Assembly: GCF_035818675.1 (NCBI RefSeq)
Contig: NZ_JAYKZZ010000011.1
Span: 124,001-188,000 of the forward strand
Direction: 5' to 3'
Origin: Parapedobacter flavus
GTDB taxonomy: Bacteria > Bacteroidota > Bacteroidia > Sphingobacteriales > Sphingobacteriaceae
DNA length: 64,000 bases
Numbering within the stretch: the stretch's first letter is position 1; each line of letters begins with the position of its first letter. The position numbers and the translations under genes were made by a program. This document shows, one piece after another, positions 37,263 through 46,621 of the stretch. The notes below the pieces were generated by a model. The model did not search any database and was not told the origin of the DNA. It saw nothing but the letters and a program-made list of their open reading frames with translations.

Positions 37263-37329
37263 TGTTTTCGTGTTCTTGTAACAAAAACGCATAAACGTGC
37301 ATGTTGTCGAAAAATAATACTTATCATTG
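37263..37329 (+). promoter_or_regulatory. Operator-like motif and promoter of unit E
   Basis: CGCATAAACGTGCA (37288-37301) is followed after 21 bases by TATCATTG (37322-37329), the same spacing as at the GHL10 and namZ promoters. The TGTTTTCGTGTT block (37263-37274) lies 13 bases before the motif. A leader of over 100 bases precedes the SusC start; no folded structure is obvious in it. Confidence 0.6.
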
Positions 37330-37453
37330 GTGCCTATTTAACATTCCATTAACAAAGCGAATTCGCTTTTTGGATGGAGTTAAGCAAGGGGATATTAGTT
37401 AACTTTTTTAAATCCTTAATGGATAGCATTCACTAATTAAACGCTTAAAGAAA

Positions 37454-40450
37454 ATGAGAAAGTCGATATTATTTTCGATGATGATGGTGTTAAGTATACC
37501 GCTGTGGAGCTTCGGTGTTGCCACCGCGGTGCAGCAAACCGTACGCGGCACGGTGACTGGTGCAGACGGAGGGCCATTAGCCGGTGTCAGCGTCTCCGTT
37601 GTTGGTAGCCAAGTTGCAACAAGTACCGACGAAAGTGGTGATTACAGCATTGCCGCCGAGGGGGGCGCCACGCTCCGTTTCACGATGATAGGCTATACGT
37701 CTAAAGATGCCATTGTCAGCACGGCTACCTTAAACGTCACATTAATACCTAGCGACCAAAGCTTAGAAGAGGTCGTAGTGGTAGGTTACGGTACGATGAG
37801 GAAGTCTGACCTGACAGGAGCTATTGTGACGGCTGACATCGAGGCATTCCGGGAGGCGCCAAATACCAATATTTTACAATCTGTAAAAGGAACGGTACCT
37901 GGGTTACAAATCGGCCAAACCAATCAGGCCGGAGCGGAGCCAGCCATCGAAATCCGGGGAAGGAACACCATTAATGGGAATACCTCGGTACTGATCGTGG
38001 TGGATGGGATCATCTATAACGGGAGACTGGGTGACTTGAATCCCGTGGATATTGAATCCGTAAATATATTGAAAGATGCCAGCAGTAAAGCCATTTACGG
38101 AGCGCAGGCGGCGAATGGGGTTATGCTGATTACCACCAAGGGCGGAAAGAAGGGAGATAAACCGGTAATCAGCTATTCGACGTATTTGGCTTCCCAAACA
38201 CCGACCGTAGACATGCGGTTGCGCAACGCTGAGGAAAAGAAGCAGATTATTAGGGATATCTACTACGAAAATTCCTACTTGGCGCCGGATTATACCCAGC
38301 CCAACCCAGATTGGGATTTTTCAAACACGGAACTCGTCCCCGAAAATGTGCGGGGTATTGAGGCTGGTACCGACTTCGACTGGTGGGGGGCATTAACGAA
38401 CCCAGGGTATATCACAGACCATGCCTTAACGGTAAATGGGGGTACGGAGAAAACATCCTATTATCTTTCGGGAGGATTTACGAAGCAGAAAGGCTTCCTT
38501 AGGAATGATAACTATAAACGAAACTCGGTAAGAATCAATCTGAGTACGGAACTTGCCGACTGGTTGACCGTGGGAGCAAACACGTTCGGTACATTTACTG
38601 ATTATTCGGGCATTTATCCGAATATGTATACCATGCGGTTGACCAGTCCGTTTGCAGGGCCGCGTGACGAAAACGGGGAATACATCATCTATCCGACGGG
38701 CGCAACCAACATCATTAACCCGTTTATTGATTCGGAAGCGGATAATAAGGATGTGAAAACCCGGATGAACGGAACATTTTACGGGATCGTAAAGGTCCAT
38801 CAGGTTCCGGGCCTTGAGTACCGGGTGAATTTTGGTAACGATTTCTACTTGGATAACTATTATTACAGCAGCCCGTACGGGGCGGACTTGGCCGGATTGG
38901 TATCAAAAAGTAACCAGCAGCGGTACGACATGACCTTCGATAACATCCTTTCTTACGACAACCGGTTCGGCGATCATGGGATATCAGCTACGTTCGTTGC
39001 CGGTTATAGGAAAAACCAGCTTGAGGCTACAGGAGCCGAAGGAACCAACGTGTCAAACATTTCGCTTTCCTATAACAGCCTGCAACAGGCGGAGATCCAA
39101 CGTATAAATTCGGGAGCATGGAACGAAACGTTCCTATATCAGATGGGGAGGGTCAATTATAATTTCCGGAATACCTATATGCTTACCGCGACTTTGCGCA
39201 ACGATGGTTTCAGCGGGTTCTCCAAAAATAACAAATCTGCACTATTCCCCTCTGTGGGTGCGAGCTGGGTGCTTTCCAATGAGCCGTTCATAGCCATTCC
39301 CCACCTCGAGTACCTGAAATTAAGAGGAACGTATGGCGTAAATGGCAACATGACGGCGCGTTATAGCTCACTTGCCCGGGTAACGACAGGTGACGGATCC
39401 AAGTATGTCTTCGGTGACGGGTCCGGTACGGCCATGGGACAGTCGATAGGCTCCCTTTCTAACGATAACTTGAGTTGGGAGAAGACAAGAGGTATTAATA
39501 TCGGTTTGGATTTCAGCTTGTTTAATAACAGGGTTGGTGGTAACGTAGACTATTACAATACAGAAACAACCGATTTGTTATGGAATGTGATCATCCCAGA
39601 AATTACTGGGTTTTCGGACATCTCAAGTAATGTCGGCAAACTTAAAAATCAAGGAATTGAAGTGATATTGTCAACCACACCGGTAAAAACCGATGACTTG
39701 GTTTGGGATGTGAACCTCAATTTCGGCCGCAACACCAATAAAATCATGAGTCTATTGGGTGAGGACAAGGATGGTGATGGAAAAGAAGACGATTTAGTGG
39801 GTAGCGGACTGTTTATCGGAAAATCAATAGGTGCTATATATCATTACCAAATTGATGGCATTTGGCAGCTTAACGACGACGTGATGACGGGTTACCAACC
39901 AGGTAATTATCGTATTGTCGATCAAAACGAAGATGGGAGGATAACGGCAGACGACCGTGTTTTCCTGGGGCAAACCGAGCCGGCATACACATTCGGTATA
40001 CAAAGTGGATTAACGTATAAAAATGTGACTTTCCGATTTTTCGTGAATGCCATCCAAGGGGGAAAGAACGGTTATCTTGGGGGTAATAGTCCGGCCAATG
40101 TAGAATCGACCGGGAATTTCGCCAATTTGAATACCTTTAACTATGATTTATGGTCTGTGAGCAATCCAACCGGCAAATATGCAACCGGATGGAATGTGCC
40201 GCAAATTAATCCCACCCCTTATTATGCCCGGAGTTTTGTGAGGTTACAGGACATTTCGATTGCCTATCAATTTAATAGTTCACTGATTAACCGAATAGGT
40301 ATTCGGGGCCTCAAGCTGATCGTAAGTGGTAAAAACCTGCTCACCTTTACGAAGTGGGACGGGTGGGATCCGGAAACCGGGCAAGGCATCAATAGCGACG
40401 CTTATCCCGTCATGAAATCGTTTAATGCAGGTCTCGAGTTGAGTTTATAA
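37454..40450 (+). CDS. SusC/RagA family TonB-linked outer-membrane transporter (unit E)
   Basis: 998 residues. Signal peptide (about 1-24), carboxypeptidase-D-like domain (about 27-100, GTVTGADGGPLAGVSVSV), then SLEEVVVVGYGTMRKSDLTGA, plug (IEIRGRNTING, LIVVDGIIYNG, ILKDASSKAIYGAQAANGVMLITTK in pieces) and barrel. The first 110 residues are clearly related to the unit C SusC, but the barrel is different and about 150 residues shorter, so the two probably take different ligands. First gene of a five-partner unit with SusD, two secreted hydrolases, murQ and a symporter. Base composition is lower than in flanking murQ/GH9 genes. Confidence 0.93.
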   Translation: MRKSILFSMMMVLSIPLWSFGVATAVQQTVRGTVTGADGGPLAGVSVSVVGSQVATSTDESGDYSIAAEGGATLRFTMIGYTSKDAIVSTATLNVTLIPSDQSLEEVVVVGYGTMRKSDLTGAIVTADIEAFREAPNTNILQSVKGTVPGLQIGQTNQAGAEPAIEIRGRNTINGNTSVLIVVDGIIYNGRLGDLNPVDIESVNILKDASSKAIYGAQAANGVMLITTKGGKKGDKPVISYSTYLASQTPTVDMRLRNAEEKKQIIRDIYYENSYLAPDYTQPNPDWDFSNTELVPENVRGIEAGTDFDWWGALTNPGYITDHALTVNGGTEKTSYYLSGGFTKQKGFLRNDNYKRNSVRINLSTELADWLTVGANTFGTFTDYSGIYPNMYTMRLTSPFAGPRDENGEYIIYPTGATNIINPFIDSEADNKDVKTRMNGTFYGIVKVHQVPGLEYRVNFGNDFYLDNYYYSSPYGADLAGLVSKSNQQRYDMTFDNILSYDNRFGDHGISATFVAGYRKNQLEATGAEGTNVSNISLSYNSLQQAEIQRINSGAWNETFLYQMGRVNYNFRNTYMLTATLRNDGFSGFSKNNKSALFPSVGASWVLSNEPFIAIPHLEYLKLRGTYGVNGNMTARYSSLARVTTGDGSKYVFGDGSGTAMGQSIGSLSNDNLSWEKTRGINIGLDFSLFNNRVGGNVDYYNTETTDLLWNVIIPEITGFSDISSNVGKLKNQGIEVILSTTPVKTDDLVWDVNLNFGRNTNKIMSLLGEDKDGDGKEDDLVGSGLFIGKSIGAIYHYQIDGIWQLNDDVMTGYQPGNYRIVDQNEDGRITADDRVFLGQTEPAYTFGIQSGLTYKNVTFRFFVNAIQGGKNGYLGGNSPANVESTGNFANLNTFNYDLWSVSNPTGKYATGWNVPQINPTPYYARSFVRLQDISIAYQFNSSLINRIGIRGLKLIVSGKNLLTFTKWDGWDPETGQGINSDAYPVMKSFNAGLELSL

Positions 40451-40468
40451 TTTTAGAAATTTATTCTG

Positions 40469-42172
40469 ATGAAAAAGATATTAGTTTGCTTTTCTTGTAT
40501 CGCTTTCCTTTCGGTATGCTTCTCCTGTAAGGATATTTTAGAGGAAAAACCACTGGATTTTTATAGCCCAGAAAATAGCTTCGTGAGCTATGATGATTAT
40601 CAACGAGGGCTGACCGATTTGTACGCCAAGGTAAGAACGATCTGCTACGGGGCTACAGAATATAAGCCCTACCTCACCGCTACCGACATCGCTCAGGATG
40701 GCCGTTATCAGCTTACCGCCCGTTTTGGAGGGCACACCAATTTTCTGGTTCCCACGAATGGGGACGTCTTGTTGCATTGGAGGAGCTGGTACAAGATTGT
40801 CAGTAATGCCAATACGATCATTTCGAGAATCGGTAGCTCTAAGCTTTCAGATGACGAAAAAATACTGATCACCGCGGAGGCAAAATTCTTTAGGGCCTTT
40901 GCCTACCGTTTCCTGGTGTATCTTTGGGGCGGTGTGCCACTCGTGACAGAAGAAATCACCGCTCCCAAGACCGATTTCGTACGGGCTTCCCGAACAGAGG
41001 TTCTTGAACAGATTGTTTCCGATGCATCGGAAGCAGCGAATAACTTACCATCGATTGACCAGGTGGAGCAGGGTAAGGTGTCTAATCTGGTTGCACAGCA
41101 ATTGCTGGCAGAAACCTATATCGCTTTGGAAAGGTATGACGAAGCCATTTCTGCTGCCTCTATAGTAATTGATGACCCCAATACTGATTTGATGCAGCAA
41201 CGCTTTGGTAGTATGGCTACGCAAAACCCGCAGGATGGTCTCTTGAATTTTACACAGTCGGGTGATGTTTACTGGGACTTGTTCCGCGCGGGTAATCAGA
41301 ATCGCAGCAGTGGTAATCGCGAAGCGTTATGGGTAATTCAGTATGAATTGGATATACCTGGGGGGGTATTATCGTCCGCCGGTGGCTATGCGCACTTGCA
41401 CACCCTGGAACGGGTGGCAGGCCCCGCATCTTGGTTGACGCTCCGAGATCCCGACGGTGAAGAAGGCGTTATCGGTATTCCTATGTCCGACTATAATACC
41501 GGCGGTGCAGGTGTTTCGCTCATGATGAACACCGATTTTTTTCTTTATGATCTATGGGAGAGCGACTGGGACAACGATATTCGGAATGCACCGCACAACA
41601 TTGTGCGCGATTTGGTCTATACCAATCCGGCATCGGCGTGGTACGGCAAAAGTGCCGTGGAAAATCCGGGTTCGACATTGATTGAACAGCCGTGGAGGTG
41701 GTATCCCCATCCCTCTAAAATCACGACCCCCGGGCAACACCCCGATGACGTATATATCGATAAAAGCCAAAACACGATTAAGAACACGGCAGGTGCCTTA
41801 TACCGCGATCGCTATATGATGCGTTTAGCGGAAACCTATTTACTGCGGGCTGAAGCCTACCTAGGGAAGGGGGACCAGCAAAATGCGGCCGATGACATTA
41901 ATGAAGTAAGGCTGCGGTCAAATGCCACACCTGTGGCAGCGGGCGATGTGACATTGGATTACATACTGGATGAACGAGCGAGGGAGCTGGTCTACGAGGA
42001 GCATCGACGCATCACCCTGCAACGTACGGGTAAATTGGTGGAGCGTGTCCGCAAATACAACACCGTGAATAAGGATGAAATTCAGGATTACCATAAGCTA
42101 TGGCCGATCCCTTATTCGGAAATCGAAGCGAATAAAGATGCGGTTCTGGAACAAAACCTCGGTTATTATTGA
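40469..42172 (+). CDS. SusD/RagB lipoprotein (unit E)
   Basis: 567 residues with lipobox CFSC (Cys20) and the classical opening CKDILEEKPLDFYSPENSF (20-38). The helical core has ITAEAKFFRAFAYRFLVYLWGGVPLVTEE (in pieces) and AETYLLRAEAYLGKGD, and the C-terminal part has DERARELVYEEHRRITLQRTGKL and the final WPIPYSEIEANKD, standard SusD features. It follows the SusC gene by 18 bases and should form its surface lid. Confidence 0.94.
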   Translation: MKKILVCFSCIAFLSVCFSCKDILEEKPLDFYSPENSFVSYDDYQRGLTDLYAKVRTICYGATEYKPYLTATDIAQDGRYQLTARFGGHTNFLVPTNGDVLLHWRSWYKIVSNANTIISRIGSSKLSDDEKILITAEAKFFRAFAYRFLVYLWGGVPLVTEEITAPKTDFVRASRTEVLEQIVSDASEAANNLPSIDQVEQGKVSNLVAQQLLAETYIALERYDEAISAASIVIDDPNTDLMQQRFGSMATQNPQDGLLNFTQSGDVYWDLFRAGNQNRSSGNREALWVIQYELDIPGGVLSSAGGYAHLHTLERVAGPASWLTLRDPDGEEGVIGIPMSDYNTGGAGVSLMMNTDFFLYDLWESDWDNDIRNAPHNIVRDLVYTNPASAWYGKSAVENPGSTLIEQPWRWYPHPSKITTPGQHPDDVYIDKSQNTIKNTAGALYRDRYMMRLAETYLLRAEAYLGKGDQQNAADDINEVRLRSNATPVAAGDVTLDYILDERARELVYEEHRRITLQRTGKLVERVRKYNTVNKDEIQDYHKLWPIPYSEIEANKDAVLEQNLGYY

Positions 42173-42186
42173 CAGACGACACAAAG

Positions 42187-44163
42187 ATGGTTTATCGTAT
42201 CGCTTGGTTATTCATAGGTTTGCTTTGTGCGCAGTGTGTTGGCTCTAGGGAGCAATTACCGCGGGCAGAGGTGAAAGACAGGGAAGGTGTACCTACGCTA
42301 TTTGTAAACGGCACCCCCTATCCGCCGTACGCTTATATGTCATACCTTGGCGAATCCCAGTTCTATGAGGAGATGGAGGAAGCTGGACTACACTTATACA
42401 ATATTCCTGCCTATCTCGGTGATCGGGGTATCAATTCGGTCTCGGGTATCAAACCGTTCCGGTCGCCCATTTGGGTGGGGCACGATGAGTTGGACTATAC
42501 CAGCATCATAGCCGATTTTGAAGAGCTCATTGCCGCAGACCCACAGGCCTTGGCAATTATCCGGATTCACCTGGATGCACCGGAGTGGTGGGAATCGTCG
42601 CATCCCGAGCATGCAAGCCTACAGCCCGATGGTTCTACGTTCCGCACGAGCTTGTATAGCGCGCTTTGGAGGGATGATGCCAGCAAGGTGCTTGTTCAAC
42701 TGGTGCAGTGGCTAGAGCAATCACCTTATGCAAAGCATCTCGTGGGCATCCATGTGGCAGGGGGCTTTACCGAGGAGTGGATGTACCACTTCAAAGATGA
42801 GTTTTATGATGAAAGTTCCGTAAGGCTTGAACGTTTCAGGGAATGGCTGCGGACGCGTTATATGGACAATGTGGCGCGACTGAGGCAATCGTGGAACCGC
42901 GATGATGTGACGTTTGATAGCGCCCAATTGGGCGACATCAGCGGAAAGACGAAAGCCCGTCAGTGGCGCCACCCCGATACTGCCGGCCAGGTATTCGATA
43001 CCTTTGTTTTTCACGGTGAAAACATGGCTGACCATATCGCGCACTTCTGTCGCATCGTTAAGGAGGCGAGCAATGGCCGGCTGCTTACGGGGGCATTTTA
43101 CGGTTACCATTACTTTGTGGGAGACCTGCGTCGCGGCCATGGTGCATTGGCTAAATTACTCCGGTGCCCCGACCTAGATTACCTGTCTAGCCCAAATGAT
43201 TACCACAGGGTGATCGGAGAGGATTGGGCACCCTTCGCCGCAATTAAATCCGTGCAGTTGCACGGCAAGCTGTGGTTGGCAGAAAACGATACGCGTACGT
43301 CTATTACGACGTTATTGCGTGACCGTGCACCGCATGTCCAACCAGAAGGAAATGCCTATACAGACGGCGTATGGTTAGGTCCCGATTCGATGGAAGAATC
43401 GGAGGCCTTGCTGTGGAAGAATCTCGGCCGTATGTTGGCGTATGGTTACGGCGGTTGGTGGTTTGATATGTGGGGTGGCTGGTTTAGTGATCCGAAGTTG
43501 ATAGATATCCTTGCCGCGGGACAACGCTTCTTCGAACGCTACCCTGACGAAGCATTTCCGGCCATGGCACCCCGGGTGGCTGTAGTCGTTGACGAGAAGT
43601 TAGGGGCGATGGATGCCTCATTTGGTGCGCTTACAGGAGGTCTACTCCATAACCGGTACGCGTTGGGCAAAACGGGGGTACCTTATGACCTGTATTTGCG
43701 CGAAGACCTGGATGCCGTTAAAGATGGTGGATATCAAGTAGTGTGGTATTTGGGACTGTTGTCGCTGACCGAGGAAGAGCGATCCTTTTTGGATGAAGCC
43801 GCGAGCCGTGACATATGGATGATCTGGACCGACGGCTATGAGTCAACGGTATACCAATCCGACGATGGGGTGGACCACATGGATGCTAAAATACAATGGA
43901 GCGCATCGGAGCTCGGCGACCTATTTGGTAAAGCCGGTGTACACCGTTACCTGGAAGGCGGAAAAGACGTACTATACGCGGGAAGGGGATGGATATGCCT
44001 GCATTCCGTGGCGGGCGGTGACAAGTTAATTAACTTGCCGTTCAGTGCCACGATCATTGATCCGATTGCTGACGCGGTGATTACCGACGGGGATTCTTTT
44101 AAAGTAGCCATGGATGCGAATTCAACAAGGCTATTCAAACTCGTACAGAAAGACTTAAAGTAA
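42187..44163 (+). CDS. Lipoprotein TIM-barrel hydrolase, GH42/beta-galactosidase-like
   Basis: 658 residues from the ATG at 42187; an in-frame TTG at 42169 overlaps the SusD stop. Lipobox-like CAQC (Cys17) suggests outer-membrane anchoring. The layout resembles GH42 and related clan GH-A enzymes: a small N-terminal sandwich (VPTLFVNGTPYPPYAYMSY), a TIM barrel (about 60-420) with AGGFTEEW (191-198, candidate acid/base Glu196 or Glu197) and WLAENDTR (363-370, candidate nucleophile Glu366), then an amidotransferase-fold domain (about 455-590, MAPRVAVVVDEKLG). The exact family is not certain. It may remove a sugar from the imported glycan before the MurNAc steps. Its stop overlaps the next start by one base (TAATG), indicating translational coupling. 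Confidence 0.72.
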   Translation: MVYRIAWLFIGLLCAQCVGSREQLPRAEVKDREGVPTLFVNGTPYPPYAYMSYLGESQFYEEMEEAGLHLYNIPAYLGDRGINSVSGIKPFRSPIWVGHDELDYTSIIADFEELIAADPQALAIIRIHLDAPEWWESSHPEHASLQPDGSTFRTSLYSALWRDDASKVLVQLVQWLEQSPYAKHLVGIHVAGGFTEEWMYHFKDEFYDESSVRLERFREWLRTRYMDNVARLRQSWNRDDVTFDSAQLGDISGKTKARQWRHPDTAGQVFDTFVFHGENMADHIAHFCRIVKEASNGRLLTGAFYGYHYFVGDLRRGHGALAKLLRCPDLDYLSSPNDYHRVIGEDWAPFAAIKSVQLHGKLWLAENDTRTSITTLLRDRAPHVQPEGNAYTDGVWLGPDSMEESEALLWKNLGRMLAYGYGGWWFDMWGGWFSDPKLIDILAAGQRFFERYPDEAFPAMAPRVAVVVDEKLGAMDASFGALTGGLLHNRYALGKTGVPYDLYLREDLDAVKDGGYQVVWYLGLLSLTEEERSFLDEAASRDIWMIWTDGYESTVYQSDDGVDHMDAKIQWSASELGDLFGKAGVHRYLEGGKDVLYAGRGWICLHSVAGGDKLINLPFSATIIDPIADAVITDGDSFKVAMDANSTRLFKLVQKDLK

Positions 44164-46472
44164 TGGTTATGATGTTTTATGTATATTCCGGGTGTCGAAG
44201 CAAGGTGCTGTTTTCCGCGTTCTTACTGATGGCAACGTTCGTTGGTATCCGTGGCGGCTACGCGCAGATTGACGGAAACGTTGAACGTTTGTCAAACGGT
44301 AAATTTACGTTGGCATTCGAGCGCACCACTGGCGAACTCCAAGAATTGACGTCTGTGAAAGATAGCGCATCGTTCTTGGTCGATAACATCGTCTCCAGTG
44401 GATCGCCTTGGGAGATTATCATCGATGGAGTGGAGAAATCCAGCCGTATTGATGCAGGTGCGGCTTCCAATTTCTCGACCTCGCGAACCGCGGCCGGACT
44501 GGAGCTCACCTGGGCTGGGTTTGAAGGGCTTCCGAAAGATTTCCGTGTTACGGCTTCTATTGATCTGATTCCAGATTCGGCGATGTCGGTCTGGCGTATC
44601 CGGGTGGATGGCACCGAAGGAACGTTGATTCGTAAAGTAACCTTTCCGCGTATCGCCGGCTTAGCAGATTTAGATGAAGAAGAGCTGGCAGTGCCAGACT
44701 GGATGGGATCGCTGCTCAAATCACCACGTGAGGCGATGACACCAGGCGGGAGCGGTTTCGGATGGGAGTACCCCGGCCATATGTCCATGCAATTTATCTC
44801 CTTATATAACCCACATGGCGCGGGTATATATTTAGCCAGTGATGATACGTTGGCGCACAGCAAAACATTTACCTTATCGAAAGACACCACGGGGATGCTG
44901 GTTTACGGGGTGGACAACTATCCTTCCTATGAAAAGCACTTGTCCTCCTATGAGCCGCCTTATGCATTTTTAATCGGAGGGTTTCAGGGCGATTGGTTTA
45001 CAGCAGCCCAGCTATACAAACGTTGGGCCGAAAAACAGCACTGGAGCAGGGATAGCCGCTTGGTTAATGGAAAGGTGCCCGATTGGGTGCAAAACACCAG
45101 CTATTGGGTGTGGAATAGGGGGCGTGCGGCGAATGTACTGCCGCCGGCCGTAGCGTTGAGCGAGCGTCTCGATAGTCGCGTTAGCGTGTTGTGGCATTGG
45201 TGGCATGGCAAATCCTACGATGATTCGTTTCCGGAGTATTTCCCACCGCGAGACGGCGATGAGGTTTTTAAAGCAGCGGTAAGCAAGGCGCAACAACAGG
45301 GTATCAATGCGCTGGTATATATGAATGCCCTGAAATGGGGCCCCTCGACCCAAAGTTGGGTAGATGAAGGGGCCGAACGCTTTGCCGCGAAAGACATCGA
45401 TGGTAACATGCTTAGCCATGTTTATAACATCTTCACTAAAAAGGCGCTGACCAACATGTGTGAAGCAACCGATTTCTGGAAGCAGAAATATGCCTCATTG
45501 GTGGATACCGCGGTTAACCAGTACGGGCTGGGGGGCGTCTATATGGACCAGATATGCCTCAACAGGAGATGCTATGATCCCATTCATGGGCATGCCATAG
45601 GCGGCGGGAATTATTGGATGCAGCATGTGGCACAAAAAGATCACTTGATACGGGCCAACTTTCCGAAAGGCGGCACGCAGGCATTGGCCGGCGAAGGCGT
45701 GGGAGAAAATTGGTTGCCTCACCTAGATGCGTTTCTCGCACTGCAAGTGAGTAAAGAACGCTACGCCGGGGTACACCATTGGCAAACGATTCCACTTTTT
45801 CAGGCTGTCTATCATGAGTATGGCATCACCTTCGGGAATTATTCGTCGTTGCTTACCCCCCCTTACGATGAGAAGTGGCCCCAGGACCAGGCTCCTGACG
45901 ATACCGAAACACCATTGGACCCCGAGTTCAATAGTCAGTTCCTGATGGAGCAGGCACGTTCATTTGTTTGGGGAATGCAACCCATGATCGCCAACTACCA
46001 GCCCTTTTTGGATACTATCCGGAAGGACGAGATTGATTTCCTTGAACGGTTGGCTCATGTCCGCCAAGCGGGGTTGGACTATTTTGTTTTCGGTGAATTC
46101 CTGCGGTCACCGTCTCTCGACATTCCAACGGAAAACATAGCAATATCTCGCCTTTCGATCTATGCTGGCCGCAGTGGGAATGTTACCCGTTTCGAAAACG
46201 AGTTCCCTTTGGTGTATGCTTCGGCCTGGCGATCAAAAGAAGGGAATGTTGCAGTAGCGTTGGCTAGTATCAGCAGGGCGGATTATGAGGTGGATTTTGA
46301 AATAGACGCGGAAGAATATAGCATAGGGAGTAGCGGTACGATTTATCTACATGATGAAAGCGGAAAGCGCAAGCTCGGTGCGTATGGCGGCAAGCGCTCG
46401 GAAATTAAGTTTTCGCTGCCGCCGCGAGGAATTTGTTTTGTGGAGTTTGTACCCGCGTCGCCTACGGGATGA
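44163..46472 (+). CDS. Secreted DUF6259-type TIM-barrel protein, probable glycoside hydrolase
   Basis: 769 residues. The N-terminus has a hydrophobic signal (about 15-34, GGYAQ). Residues about 36-290 are a beta-sandwich like that in GH97/GH31-type enzymes. Residues about 305-630 form a TIM barrel with VYMDQICLNRRCYDPIHGH (459-477) and GEGVGENW further on; Asp462 and the Glu in GEG are candidate catalytic acids. A C-terminal beta domain follows. This pattern is the one I associate with DUF6259 proteins found in polysaccharide utilisation loci, whose activity is not established to my knowledge. Coupled by one-base overlap to the GH42-like gene, so the two presumably act in sequence on the same substrate. 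Confidence 0.72.
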   Translation: MVMMFYVYSGCRSKVLFSAFLLMATFVGIRGGYAQIDGNVERLSNGKFTLAFERTTGELQELTSVKDSASFLVDNIVSSGSPWEIIIDGVEKSSRIDAGAASNFSTSRTAAGLELTWAGFEGLPKDFRVTASIDLIPDSAMSVWRIRVDGTEGTLIRKVTFPRIAGLADLDEEELAVPDWMGSLLKSPREAMTPGGSGFGWEYPGHMSMQFISLYNPHGAGIYLASDDTLAHSKTFTLSKDTTGMLVYGVDNYPSYEKHLSSYEPPYAFLIGGFQGDWFTAAQLYKRWAEKQHWSRDSRLVNGKVPDWVQNTSYWVWNRGRAANVLPPAVALSERLDSRVSVLWHWWHGKSYDDSFPEYFPPRDGDEVFKAAVSKAQQQGINALVYMNALKWGPSTQSWVDEGAERFAAKDIDGNMLSHVYNIFTKKALTNMCEATDFWKQKYASLVDTAVNQYGLGGVYMDQICLNRRCYDPIHGHAIGGGNYWMQHVAQKDHLIRANFPKGGTQALAGEGVGENWLPHLDAFLALQVSKERYAGVHHWQTIPLFQAVYHEYGITFGNYSSLLTPPYDEKWPQDQAPDDTETPLDPEFNSQFLMEQARSFVWGMQPMIANYQPFLDTIRKDEIDFLERLAHVRQAGLDYFVFGEFLRSPSLDIPTENIAISRLSIYAGRSGNVTRFENEFPLVYASAWRSKEGNVAVALASISRADYEVDFEIDAEEYSIGSSGTIYLHDESGKRKLGAYGGKRSEIKFSLPPRGICFVEFVPASPTG

Positions 46473-46621
46473 ATAATAGTTCCACATAATGCTATTCCGA
46501 TTTAATAATTTAACCGATTTCTAATCGTTTTTTCTTTACTTTATCGACATTTTGGTTACCCAATGCGAAATAACGGACAATGGCAAGACAGGATGGTTTA
46601 TGGACCGCCGTTACCCGTTGC

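Noticed and set aside
37189..37453. Possible tRNA or attachment site at the proposed PUL insertion edge
   Set aside because: No cloverleaf and no integrase; the stretch holds only the operator-like motif, promoter and leader.
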